Shown here piece after piece: positions 18,155 to 25,969 of a stretch of DNA of 64,000 nucleotides. The stretch lies in the NCBI RefSeq assembly GCF_030063445.1, contig NZ_JASITD010000010.1, forward strand, positions 116,854 to 180,853, read 5' to 3'. The notes under the pieces were generated by a model that did not search any database, was not told the origin of the DNA, and worked only from the letters and a program-made list of their open reading frames with translations. The translations under genes and the position numbers were made by a program. This DNA comes from Hymenobacter sp. H14-R3. Its GTDB lineage: Bacteria; Bacteroidota; Bacteroidia; Cytophagales; Hymenobacteraceae. Positions within the stretch are counted from its first letter, which is position 1, and every line of letters starts with the position of its first letter.

Positions 18155-18769
18155 CTAGGCTTGAAGGGATTGCTGAATTTTTTGCCGGGCCCGAAACAAC
18201 AAGGACTCTACCGCGGGCACGCTAGTAGCGAGCACGGCGGCTATTTCCTCATAGCTCAGCTCCTGCTCGTGGCGCAGCGTAAACGCAACCTGCTGCTTGG
18301 CCGGCAGGCGGCCGAGGCAGGCCCGCAAAAGCCCCAGCTGCTGTGCGCCCTCCAGCAGCGCCTGCGGATGCGCGTGGTCGGGCAGCTCGTGCAGCACTTG
18401 GTTATCGAGCCCCAGCAAGCTGGTAAAATGGGCAAAGCGCTTTTTGGCGTGGGCCCAGCGGCGGCAGCGCAAAGCCCGCGACGTGGCCAGGCGGTAGAGC
18501 CAGGTGCTCAAAGCGGCCTCGCCCCGAAAGCTGGCAATAGTTTGGTAAACCTCGATAAAAACCTCCTGGGCCACGTCTTCCGCTTCCTCCGGCGAATGCA
18601 GCAGCGAGAGCGCAGTCTGGTAAATGCGGTTTTGGTAGCGGGCCACCAGCGTGCGAAAAGCCGCTTCGCTGCCTTGCTGCAACTGCGCCACCAACTCCTC
18701 GTCGGTGGCGCTCAGCCGGGAGCAGCGCGGCAGCTCAAAGGAAAGAGGTAGCGAAAGGCCAAAAGCCAT
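18155..18769 (-). CDS. ECF RNA polymerase sigma factor
   Basis: A 204-residue sigma-70 family protein. Region 2 is seen as FRTLVARYQNRIYQTALSLL and EEAEDVAQEVFIEVYQTI (the DxxQExF motif of region 2.2). Region 4 is seen as LPAKQQVAFTLRHEQELSYEEIAAVL with its helix-turn-helix. The start is uncertain: the ATG at 18769 gives a 20-residue extension before the domain, and a longer frame runs to 18802. It is co-transcribed with a probable anti-sigma gene 7 bases downstream. It presumably responds to an envelope signal. The regulon cannot be read here. Confidence 0.92.
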   Translation of the reverse strand: MAFGLSLPLSFELPRCSRLSATDEELVAQLQQGSEAAFRTLVARYQNRIYQTALSLLHSPEEAEDVAQEVFIEVYQTIASFRGEAALSTWLYRLATSRALRCRRWAHAKKRFAHFTSLLGLDNQVLHELPDHAHPQALLEGAQQLGLLRACLGRLPAKQQVAFTLRHEQELSYEEIAAVLATSVPAVESLLFRARQKIQQSLQA

Positions 18770-18929
18770 AGTAGCCAAAACGACAAGTAAGTGCCCACAC
18801 AACGCCGGCTCTTTTGCCAGGCCAGCGTTACGAAATGTTAGGCACCAACACTACTGAAAACCTGCGTTCCTTCGCCTTGATAATTATGCAAATAGCTTGT
18901 AATCAAGGTGTTTATTTCAGCAGAACAGG

Positions 18930-20861
18930 CTACAGCGCGGCCAACTCCTCGCTAAAGCCACCGCTCAGGATGGGGAAGCGTAGCCACGAGCGCGGGTCCA
19001 CGTTGTAGTCGTCGAGGTGGAAGCTGGGGGCATAGCGCTCGCGCTTCCACTGGTTGCGGCTCCAAAGCTGGTAAAAGCGCCGCACGTAGGCGCGCAGCTG
19101 GCCGGCATCGGCGGCGGGGTCTTCGGCGATAAGCTGGGCCAGCACGGCCGCCGGGGCCAGCCGGTCATAAAAGGCCAAGCGCTCGATGCGGTTGAGCAGC
19201 ACGTAGGGCATCAGGTCGCGCTCGTCAGTCTGGTTATCGGCAAGGGGCCGCAGCTCGGCGGTAGGTTGCAGGTCGTTTACGTAACGCAGGCCTTCGTAGC
19301 CCAGCTCGGTTTGGGCCCAGCGCAACCACTTCTTTACGAAGTCTTTATCGACGCCCGCAATGGGGGAGATGCTGCCCGCCGTGTCGCCGTCCATGGTGCA
19401 GTAGCCCACGCTGGCCTCCGAGCGGTTGGAGGTGGTGATGAGCAGGCAGTTCTGCACGTTGGCCAGCAGCCAGATGCCGGGGGCCCGCACCCGCGCCTGA
19501 ATGTTTTGCAGCGCCAGGTCGTCGGTTTGCCAGGTGAGTGGGCGGCCCAGCGCGCCCTCAATCTTGCCCACGTAGCCGCTCACCTGCTCGTCAATCGTCC
19601 AGTCGAAGAACCGGGCCCCGATGCTGTCGGCTAGCTCTTTAGCTGAATTAAACGTATCGTCCGACGAGTTTACCGTGCCCTGGTAGGCGCAGGTGAGCAG
19701 GTGGTTGACGAGCGCCTGATTGGCGGTATCAGGCTTCTGGTTTTGGGTTTCGGCTGCGTTATCTACATCAATAGCCGTTTGGTGTGCCGCGCCGCCTGCG
19801 CCGGTTTGTACCACCTCCGTTTTAGCCTCGTCAAACGCCCCACTGCGGCGCTTAAACTCCTCCTCGCCCAGCTCGGCCACGCCCAGGCGCACCATTTCGG
19901 CCACGCCCACGGCGCAAAACGACGAATCGGCCCCGCCGCTCAAACTCAGCACGAAACCCCGGCTGCGGGCCTTGCGCAGGTAGTCAAACAGGCCCAGGCT
20001 CATGGCCTGGTTGAGCTCGCGGTACTCGTCGGGCGCGGGCAGCGGTACCAGCTCGCCAGCCATTTCGAGCGGCGTGCTGAAGTCCACATCGGCCCATTCC
20101 AGGTCCACTTCCTTGAAGCTCAGCAGCTGGTTGCGCTTGAGCAGGTGGCCGTTGCGGGCAATCAGAATCTCGCCGTCGTAGATGATGCGGCCGGCCTCGT
20201 TGCCCAACAGATTGGCATAGAGGTAGGTGCATGTAAAGTTGCGCGACGCGTTGAGGACCAGGTTGTAGCGCTGGTCCGTCTTGCTCATGGCAAAGTGGCT
20301 GGCCGACGGGTTCACAATCAAGTCAACCTTGCCGCGCAGCCGGCAGGCGGGCCGCACGTTGTCGGGCCGCCAGGCGTCTTCACAAATCTCGAAGCCAAAC
20401 CGCACGCCCAGGTGCTCAAACGTGAGGTCGCCGAGCGGCCAGCTTTCGCCGGCGTGCTCCACGGTGGTGGTTTCGCCCGCCACCCACGGCGCAAAAAAGC
20501 GCGGCTCGTAGTGCACCCCATCGCTGGCCAAAAACTGCTTGGCCGCGAAGCCCAGAATCTCCCCATCGCGCAGCACGGCAGCCGTGTTGTAGGTGCGCTG
20601 GTGCAGCCGCACCGGCAGGCCCACCACCACGCAAATGCCCTCGGTGAGCGGCCGAATCTGCTGTAAGTGCGCCAGCGCCGACTCGGGCAGCCAGTCGCTC
20701 AAAAACAGGTCCTCGCAGTTGTAGCCCGTCAGGCACAGCTCGGGCAGGCACAGCAGCTCCACGCCTTCGGCCTTGGCCTGCGCAATAGCCGTGCTGATAG
20801 TCTGGATGTTATGGGCCCAGTCAAAGGGAATCTGGTTGAGGGCGGCTCCGGCGATGCGCAT
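18930..20861 (-). CDS. nadE: glutamine-dependent NAD+ synthetase
   Basis: A 643-residue two-domain enzyme that makes NAD from deamido-NAD, ATP and glutamine in the cytoplasm. The N-terminal nitrilase-type glutaminase has Glu41 (LCLPELCLTGYNCED), Lys108 and Cys160 (FEICEDAW). The C-terminal synthetase has the PP-loop LSLSGGADSSFC and TTSNRSEASVGYCTMDGD. Length fits the long glutamine-dependent form. Between the PP-loop and the next conserved block lies a polar insert of about 40 residues (around 345-385), rich in Ala, Thr and Gln. It lies downstream of rnc on the same strand. Confidence 0.95.
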   Translation of the reverse strand: MRIAGAALNQIPFDWAHNIQTISTAIAQAKAEGVELLCLPELCLTGYNCEDLFLSDWLPESALAHLQQIRPLTEGICVVVGLPVRLHQRTYNTAAVLRDGEILGFAAKQFLASDGVHYEPRFFAPWVAGETTTVEHAGESWPLGDLTFEHLGVRFGFEICEDAWRPDNVRPACRLRGKVDLIVNPSASHFAMSKTDQRYNLVLNASRNFTCTYLYANLLGNEAGRIIYDGEILIARNGHLLKRNQLLSFKEVDLEWADVDFSTPLEMAGELVPLPAPDEYRELNQAMSLGLFDYLRKARSRGFVLSLSGGADSSFCAVGVAEMVRLGVAELGEEEFKRRSGAFDEAKTEVVQTGAGGAAHQTAIDVDNAAETQNQKPDTANQALVNHLLTCAYQGTVNSSDDTFNSAKELADSIGARFFDWTIDEQVSGYVGKIEGALGRPLTWQTDDLALQNIQARVRAPGIWLLANVQNCLLITTSNRSEASVGYCTMDGDTAGSISPIAGVDKDFVKKWLRWAQTELGYEGLRYVNDLQPTAELRPLADNQTDERDLMPYVLLNRIERLAFYDRLAPAAVLAQLIAEDPAADAGQLRAYVRRFYQLWSRNQWKRERYAPSFHLDDYNVDPRSWLRFPILSGGFSEELAAL

Positions 20862-20891
20862 GATGTGAATGGAGGGAAAGTGTAAAACTAT

Positions 20892-20915
20892 CTGTCAATG
20901 CGAGCGCAATGACAG
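20892..20915. repeat. minimal family B palindrome
   Basis: Imperfect 24-base palindrome with ends CTGTCA and TGACAG around ATGCGAGCGCA, between nadE and rnc. It looks like a reduced form of the family B element. Confidence 0.5.
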
Positions 20916-20933
20916 CCGACTCAAGCTAATGCC

Positions 20934-21668
20934 TTACACCCCCAGCGCGGTCAGCGCCCGCTCGGCGGCCAATTGCTCGGCTTGCTTTTTATTGAGGCCC
21001 ATGCCGGTGGCAATTACCTCGTCGCTCAGCAGCACGGTGGCCGTAAACTCCATTACGCCGCCCGGCCGGGGCTCGCCGGTTAGCTCGTAGCGCACGTCCT
21101 TGCCCTGGCGCTGCGCCCACTCAATAAGCTTGCTCTTGTAATTAGAAGTGGTGGTAGTCAGCTTGGTAACGTCCACAAAGGGCTTAATCAGGCCTTTAAG
21201 CACAAACTTGCGCGCCGCCTTGTAGCCCAGGTCCAGGTATACCGCGCCCACCAGCGCCTCCAGGGCGTTGCCGTTTACGGAGCGCGAGCGGGCCACCCGG
21301 CTCTGCGCCGTGTCGAGCTGTACCAGCTTGTCGAGGCCCATCTTGAGGGCGATGGCGTTGAGGCTTTCGCGGTTAACTATGCGCGAGCGCGTTTCCGTCA
21401 AAAAGCCTTCCTGCTCGTACGGAAACTTGCGAAACAGGTACTCGGCCACCACGGTACCCAGCACCGCGTCGCCCAGAAATTCCAGCCGCTCGTTGCTCTG
21501 GTGGCGGCCCGCGCCGGGGTCCAGCTTCACCACCGACGAGTGGGTGAAGGCCAGCTGGTAGAGCCGCGCATTATGCGGGTCTTGCCCAATAACGGTGGCT
21601 ACTGCCTGCCGAAACTGCTTATCGCTACCCAGCAGCCGCCGAAACAGGCCAAAAAGAGGTATTGCCAT
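20934..21668 (-). CDS. rnc: ribonuclease III
   Basis: A 244-residue double-strand-specific endoribonuclease that processes rRNA and structured mRNA. The catalytic signature is NERLEFLGDAVLGTVVAEYL at about residues 60-80. The second acidic cluster is GNALEALVGAVYLDLGY. A C-terminal dsRNA-binding domain follows (YKSKLIEWAQRQGKD to KKQAEQLAAERAL). The ATG at 21668 follows the edge of a family C repeat by one base. It is downstream of acpP and fabF in the usual Bacteroidetes grouping. The spacers between the three genes hold inverted repeat pairs that would form long RNA stems. Confidence 0.96.
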   Translation of the reverse strand: MAIPLFGLFRRLLGSDKQFRQAVATVIGQDPHNARLYQLAFTHSSVVKLDPGAGRHQSNERLEFLGDAVLGTVVAEYLFRKFPYEQEGFLTETRSRIVNRESLNAIALKMGLDKLVQLDTAQSRVARSRSVNGNALEALVGAVYLDLGYKAARKFVLKGLIKPFVDVTKLTTTTSNYKSKLIEWAQRQGKDVRYELTGEPRPGGVMEFTATVLLSDEVIATGMGLNKKQAEQLAAERALTALGV

Positions 21669-21669
21669 G

Positions 21670-21722
21670 ACCGCAGATTCAAACGGATTTAACGGATTTC
21701 GCAGATGACGGGGCTGCGCCCC
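21670..21722. repeat. family C repeat, left copy of the rnc-fabF pair
   Basis: Begins ACCGCAGATTCAAACGGATT, continues AACGGATTTCGCAGAT and a small GC-rich palindrome to 21722. It is inverted relative to the copy at 21960. The outer end is one base from the rnc start codon. Confidence 0.85.
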
Positions 21723-21959
21723 TGGCTTTTGGGCTGGGACTCAGGGGAAGCGGGGAGAGCGGGGGGAGCGAGGAGGTTAATTTCAAGGGGCAAAGGACAA
21801 TGAGGAGTGGTAAACCACTCGGCAACAAGCAATAAAAAATAATTGGCTGCCCAATAGTAGTATATCAGACAGCCAATTCAAGTGCAGGAACCAAGCCTAA
21901 CCTAAGTGGGTAAACCCAAAACTCCTGAAGTAAGCAATAACCAAAGCCAGAGAGTCAGG
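21723..21959. other. spacer between inverted family C copies
   Basis: No gene is visible in this part of the rnc-fabF gap. It contains a hairpin near 21840-21880 with arms ATTGGCTG and CAGCCAAT. The rest shows nothing recognisable. Confidence 0.5.
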
Positions 21960-22010
21960 GGCAATGCCCCGCATCTGCGAAATCCGTTAAATCAGTTTGA
22001 ATCTGCGGTC
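21960..22010. repeat. family C repeat, right copy, overlapping the fabF 3' end
   Basis: ATCTGCGAAATCCGTTAAAT then CAGTTTGAATCTGCGGTC. It supplies the last five codons and TGA stop of fabF on the minus strand. Inverted partner at 21670. Confidence 0.85.
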
Positions 22011-23257
22011 AGCTTACGGAAAACTACCGATGTGTTGTGCCCGCCGAAGCCAAACGTGTTGCTGAGCACCACGTTCACCTCGCGGTGCTGCGCCACGTTG
22101 GGCGTGAAGTTGAGCGCCTGATTGATTTCCGGGTCGGGCGTGTGCAGGTTGATGGTCGGGGGCACGATGCCGTGCTGAATGGCCAGAATGCTGGCCACCG
22201 CCTCGATGCCGCCCGCACCGCCCAGCAAGTGGCCGGTCATGCTCTTGGTCGAAGAAATGTTGAGCTTGGTGGCGTGCGCCCCAAACACGGTTTCGATGGC
22301 CTTAATCTCGGCCCCGTCGCCGAGCGGCGTGCTCGTGCCGTGGGTGTTGATGTAGTCCACGTCCTCGGGCTTGATGCCCGCGTCGCGCAGGGCATTGCGC
22401 ATGACCAGCACCACGCCCGAGCCGCTGGGGTCGGGGGCGGTAATGTGGTACGCGTCCGACGACATGCCGCCGCCAATAATCTCGGCGTACATCTTGGCGC
22501 CGCGCGCCTTGGCGTGCTCGTATTCTTCGAGCACCAGCGCGCCCGCACCCTCGCCCAGCACAAAGCCGTCGCGGTCCTTATCGTAGGGCCGCGAGGCCGA
22601 AGCCGGGTCGTCGTTGCGCTCGCTCATGGCCTTGAGGGCGTTGAAGCCGCCCACGCCCGATTCGGTGATGGCCGCCTCCGAGCCGCCGCTCACAATGGCG
22701 TCGGCCAGCCCCAGGCGAATGTTATTGAAGGCCGCAATCAGCGCATCGTTCGACGAGGCGCAGGCCGACGTCGTGACGAAGTTGGGACCGCGGAAGCCAT
22801 TCTTGATGGAAATATTTCCCGATGAGGAGTCGGCAATCATGCGCGGAATAAAGAAGGGCGAGTACCGGGGGGTACCGTCGCCGCGCTCAAACTGGAAGCA
22901 CTCTTCTTGCAGCGACTTCAGCCCGCCAATGCCCGAGCCCCAGATAACCCCGATGCGGTCCTTGTCCACGTTGTCCGTGAGCAGGCCCGCGTCGGCAATG
23001 GCCTCGTCGGCGGCAATTACGGCAAACTGCGTGAATAAGTCCATCTTACGGCCTTCCTTGCGGTCGAAGTAAGTATCTGGGTTGTAATTCTTTACCTCGC
23101 AGGCAAAGCGGGTTTTAAACTTGGTGGCGTCGAAGCGGGTAATGATGGCCGCACCACTCACCCCATTTTTGAGCCCTTCCCAATACGTGGGAACGGTGCT
23201 GCCCAGTGGCGTGATGGCCCCCAGGCCGGTTACGACAACGCGGCGAATTGACGACAT
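21992..23257 (-). CDS. fabF: beta-ketoacyl-ACP synthase II
   Basis: A 421-residue condensing enzyme of fatty acid elongation in the cytoplasm. The catalytic triad is visible: Cys166 (VTTSACASSN), His306 (NTHGTSTPLGD) and His343 (MTGHLLGGAGG). The N-terminus RRVVVTGLGAITPLG is typical. The last residues TADSN and the stop codon are encoded by a family C repeat, so the native C-terminus may have been replaced or extended slightly. It lies between acpP and rnc, with inverted repeat pairs in both gaps. Length is normal for FabF. Confidence 0.96.
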   Translation of the reverse strand: MSSIRRVVVTGLGAITPLGSTVPTYWEGLKNGVSGAAIITRFDATKFKTRFACEVKNYNPDTYFDRKEGRKMDLFTQFAVIAADEAIADAGLLTDNVDKDRIGVIWGSGIGGLKSLQEECFQFERGDGTPRYSPFFIPRMIADSSSGNISIKNGFRGPNFVTTSACASSNDALIAAFNNIRLGLADAIVSGGSEAAITESGVGGFNALKAMSERNDDPASASRPYDKDRDGFVLGEGAGALVLEEYEHAKARGAKMYAEIIGGGMSSDAYHITAPDPSGSGVVLVMRNALRDAGIKPEDVDYINTHGTSTPLGDGAEIKAIETVFGAHATKLNISSTKSMTGHLLGGAGGIEAVASILAIQHGIVPPTINLHTPDPEINQALNFTPNVAQHREVNVVLSNTFGFGGHNTSVVFRKLTADSN

Positions 23258-23261
23258 AAAA

Positions 23262-23300
23262 TCGCAGATTAAACGGATTTAACAGATTTCGCTCAATACG
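23262..23300. repeat. family C repeat, left copy of the fabF-acpP pair
   Basis: TCGCAGATTAAACGGATTTA then ACAGATTTCGC, four bases upstream of the fabF start codon. Inverted relative to the copy at 23462. Confidence 0.8.
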
Positions 23301-23461
23301 CCCACGCTACGCGAGCTGACTAAGCGGCGACCTGCAAACGGTGATGAAACGACCTTAAACTACAAAACCGGCCGGCAGTGTGCCGGCCGGTTCTAAGGGG
23401 AAGCTTAAACAGCAGCCAAACGAACCACAAAAATCGCAGCCAGATAAGTCAGCCCACGCAG

Positions 23462-23507
23462 TGGGGGCGTATCTGCGAAATCCGTTAAATCCGTTCGAAT
23501 CTGCGGT
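23462..23507. repeat. family C repeat, right copy of the fabF-acpP pair
   Basis: ATCTGCGAAATCCGTTAAAT then CCGTTCGAATCTGCGGT, ending at the base next to the acpP stop codon. Confidence 0.85.
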
Positions 23508-23744
23508 CTACTTAGCGTGCTCTTCGAGGTAGCTAACCGCCTGGCCCACGGTCTGGATGTTCTCGGCCTGGTCATCGGGAATGCTGACGTTGAATTCTTT
23601 TTCGAATTCCATAATCAGCTCCACGGTGTCAAGTGAATCGGCACCCAGGTCGTTGGTGAAGCTCGCCTCTGGCGTTACTTCCGAGGCTTCAACACCCAGC
23701 TTGTCGATAATGATGGCTTTTACTTTTTCGGCGATTTCAGACAT
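23508..23744 (-). CDS. acpP: acyl carrier protein
   Basis: A 78-residue acidic carrier protein. The phosphopantetheine attachment site is Ser37 in [16 protein letters not shown]. Size and helical pattern are standard. It is first in the acpP-fabF-rnc group on the minus strand. A TTACTTTG sequence at 23776-23783 on the minus strand is one base off the -7 consensus and may be the operon promoter. The stop codon is directly followed by a family C repeat. Confidence 0.97.
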   Translation of the reverse strand: MSEIAEKVKAIIIDKLGVEASEVTPEASFTNDLGADSLDTVELIMEFEKEFNVSIPDDQAENIQTVGQAVSYLEEHAK

Positions 23745-23883
23745 TGCAGTCGTGCGTTAAGGGGAAACTTGCCTGCAAAGTAACGCACCTTTTCGCAACT
23801 ACGCCGCGAATTGCCTTCTCAGAGCACGTGTAATATTTTAGTGTGCCTCCCAAAACCCGTTCCACCGGCCCCTTTGCAAGGTG

Positions 23884-23891
23884 TAGCTTTG
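23884..23891 (+). promoter_or_regulatory. -7 promoter box of the IPExxxVDY-pyk operon
   Basis: TAGCTTTG fits TAnnTTTG exactly, 18 bases before the ATG at 23909. Confidence 0.5.
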
Positions 23892-23908
23892 CAGTTCGCC
23901 CCTACCAC

Positions 23909-24337
23909 ATGAAAACCCTAACTCTAGAGGCCGAGTACGACTGCGACTTTGCCCTGTTTGGGCTGGTTTCCAGCACCCGCGACTACACCCTGGCCTGGAG
24001 CCTCAACCGGGGCTTGCGCCTGCGCCTCGTGCGCCAGCCCGATTTTGTGCTGAATCTGGTGCAGCAGGGCGCGCTGGCGTTTAGCTACTACCTCTACGCT
24101 ACCGAGGTGCTTACCTTGCGCCTGCTGCGCAACCGGGCGGCGCTACCTTCTGCGCTGGCTAAACCGTTTTTGGCCCCCGATATTCGCGAGTATGATTACC
24201 TGCTGCAAGTGCAGGGCGGGGCCGACGAGTGGGCCGGCACCGAGCTGCTCGACCGCCTTACGGCCCTACCTATCGTGCAGTATGCCAGTGAGTTTGACCC
24301 CAATGAACTGAAATACAAGGAAAACCTGATTTTTTAA
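23909..24337 (+). CDS. IPExxxVDY family protein
   Basis: A 142-residue cytoplasmic protein of the family named for its IPExxxVDY motif, found next to rnc and pyk across Bacteroidetes. Here the motif is degenerate, APDIREYDYLL at about residues 88-98. The N-terminus LEAEYDCDFALFGL and the C-terminal EFDPNELKYKENLIF fit the family. Function is unknown. The ATG at 23909 is chosen by alignment to the family start, as the upstream frame is not protein-like. pyk follows at 24 bases in the same direction, so the two form an operon. Confidence 0.85.
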   Translation: MKTLTLEAEYDCDFALFGLVSSTRDYTLAWSLNRGLRLRLVRQPDFVLNLVQQGALAFSYYLYATEVLTLRLLRNRAALPSALAKPFLAPDIREYDYLLQVQGGADEWAGTELLDRLTALPIVQYASEFDPNELKYKENLIF

Positions 24338-24361
24338 CCACGCTGCTTCGCTAGTCTCTCC

Positions 24362-25804
24362 ATGGAACCCTCCGTTCTCTCCTTCAACAAGACCAAAATC
24401 GTGGCCACCGTGGGCCCCGCCTCCAACACCTACGACCTGCTCGGGATGCTCATTCGCGAGGGCGTGGATGTGTTTCGCCTCAATTTTTCGCACGGCACGC
24501 ATGAAGAGCATCTGTCCGTTATCAACACGGTGCGCCGCCTCAACAAGGACATGCGCACCAACGTGGGCTTGCTGCAAGACTTGCAGGGGCCGAAAATCCG
24601 GCTGGGTGAGGTAGAAGGCGGCAGCGTCGAAATCAAGCGCGGCGATAAAATCAAGCTGGTGTGCGGCGAGAAGGAAATCAGCACCGCCACGCGCCTGAGC
24701 ACCATTTATATGGGCCTGGCCCGCGACGTGAAGCCCGGCGACCAGATTCTGATTGACGATGGCAAAATCGAGCTGAAAGTGCTGGCCACCGACCGCGACC
24801 ACGAAGTGGACGTGGAAGTGGTGTACGGCGGCACCGTGAAGCCCCGCAAGGGCATTAACCTGCCCGACTCGGAGGTTTCGGCCCCCAGCATGACGGAGAA
24901 GGACATCGAGGACCTGAAATTTGGCCTGGAGCACGACGTGGACTGGGTGGCGCTGAGCTTTGCCCGCAAGGCCGACGATATTCGCTTCATCAAGCGCCTG
25001 ATTGCTGAGGCGGGCAAAACTACCCGCGTAATCGCCAAGATTGAGACGCCCGATGGCCTGCGCAACATCGACGAAATCATTGCCCTCACCGATGCCGTAA
25101 TGGTAGCTCGCGGCGACCTCGGCGTGGAGGTGAAGATGGAGGAGGTGCCGATGGCCCAGAAAATGATTATCGAGAAGTGCAACAAGGCCGGCAAGCCCGT
25201 TATCGTTGCTACCCAGATGATGGAGAGCATGATAACCGCGCCGCGCCCCACCCGCGCCGAAACCAGCGACGTAGCCAACGCCGTTATCGACGGGGCCGAT
25301 GCCGTGATGCTTTCGGCCGAAACCGCCGTGGGTGCCTACCCCGCCGAGGTTATCCGCTCGATGGTAGGTACCATTCTGAGCGTGGAAAGCCGCAGCCCCA
25401 AGCTGTTCTACAAGTGGTGGCCCGTTGATGCGGCCGCCTCCACGTTTGTGGAAGACAGTATTCTGTCGGCTTCGTGCCACTTGGCTAAGAATACCACGGC
25501 CCGCGTTATCACCGGCATGACGGGTAAGGGCTACACGGCCTTCCAGCTGGCCAAATACCGCCCCAAGGCCGACATCTTCATCTTCACCGACAACCGGCCG
25601 CTGCTCACGGTGCTGAGCCTGGTGTGGGGTGTGCGCTGCTTCTACTACGACCGCTTCAATAGCACCGACAGCACCATTGCGGATATTAAGAACATCCTCA
25701 CCACCACCGGCAACCTCAAAGAGGGCAACGTGTTCATCACGACGGGCACCATGCCCATCAGTGAGCGCGGCCGGGCCAACATGGTCAAAGTGAGCGTGGC
25801 CTAA
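24362..25804 (+). CDS. pyk: pyruvate kinase
   Basis: A 480-residue glycolytic enzyme converting phosphoenolpyruvate and ADP to pyruvate and ATP. Visible motifs are NKTKIVATVGPAS at the N-terminus, FRLNFSHGTHEEH, VIAKIETPDGLRN with the active-site lysine, MVARGDLGVE and QMMESMITAPRPTRAE. The C-terminal regulatory-type domain is present (VITGMTGKGYTAFQLAKYRP). Length is normal. It is the second gene of an operon with the IPExxxVDY protein and is followed by a strong terminator. Confidence 0.97.
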   Translation: MEPSVLSFNKTKIVATVGPASNTYDLLGMLIREGVDVFRLNFSHGTHEEHLSVINTVRRLNKDMRTNVGLLQDLQGPKIRLGEVEGGSVEIKRGDKIKLVCGEKEISTATRLSTIYMGLARDVKPGDQILIDDGKIELKVLATDRDHEVDVEVVYGGTVKPRKGINLPDSEVSAPSMTEKDIEDLKFGLEHDVDWVALSFARKADDIRFIKRLIAEAGKTTRVIAKIETPDGLRNIDEIIALTDAVMVARGDLGVEVKMEEVPMAQKMIIEKCNKAGKPVIVATQMMESMITAPRPTRAETSDVANAVIDGADAVMLSAETAVGAYPAEVIRSMVGTILSVESRSPKLFYKWWPVDAAASTFVEDSILSASCHLAKNTTARVITGMTGKGYTAFQLAKYRPKADIFIFTDNRPLLTVLSLVWGVRCFYYDRFNSTDSTIADIKNILTTTGNLKEGNVFITTGTMPISERGRANMVKVSVA

Positions 25805-25854
25805 GCCATAGATTTACCCGAATGAAGGCACATCGCCCGGATTTTATAAACGCT

Positions 25855-25885
25855 AAAATGGCCGCTCATCAGAGCGGCCATTTTT
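25855..25885. terminator. terminator after pyk
   Basis: AAAATGGCCGCTC pairs with GAGCGGCCATTTT around ATCA, followed by a T-run. It may act in both directions for the convergent decayed gene. Confidence 0.9.
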
Positions 25886-25969
25886 GTTATTTATCAGAAT
25901 CGTTACGTTTTGTTAATCAGTATTTTATCTATTTTAGTATAAATTATTAACCTTCAAAGCGTGAGCACG

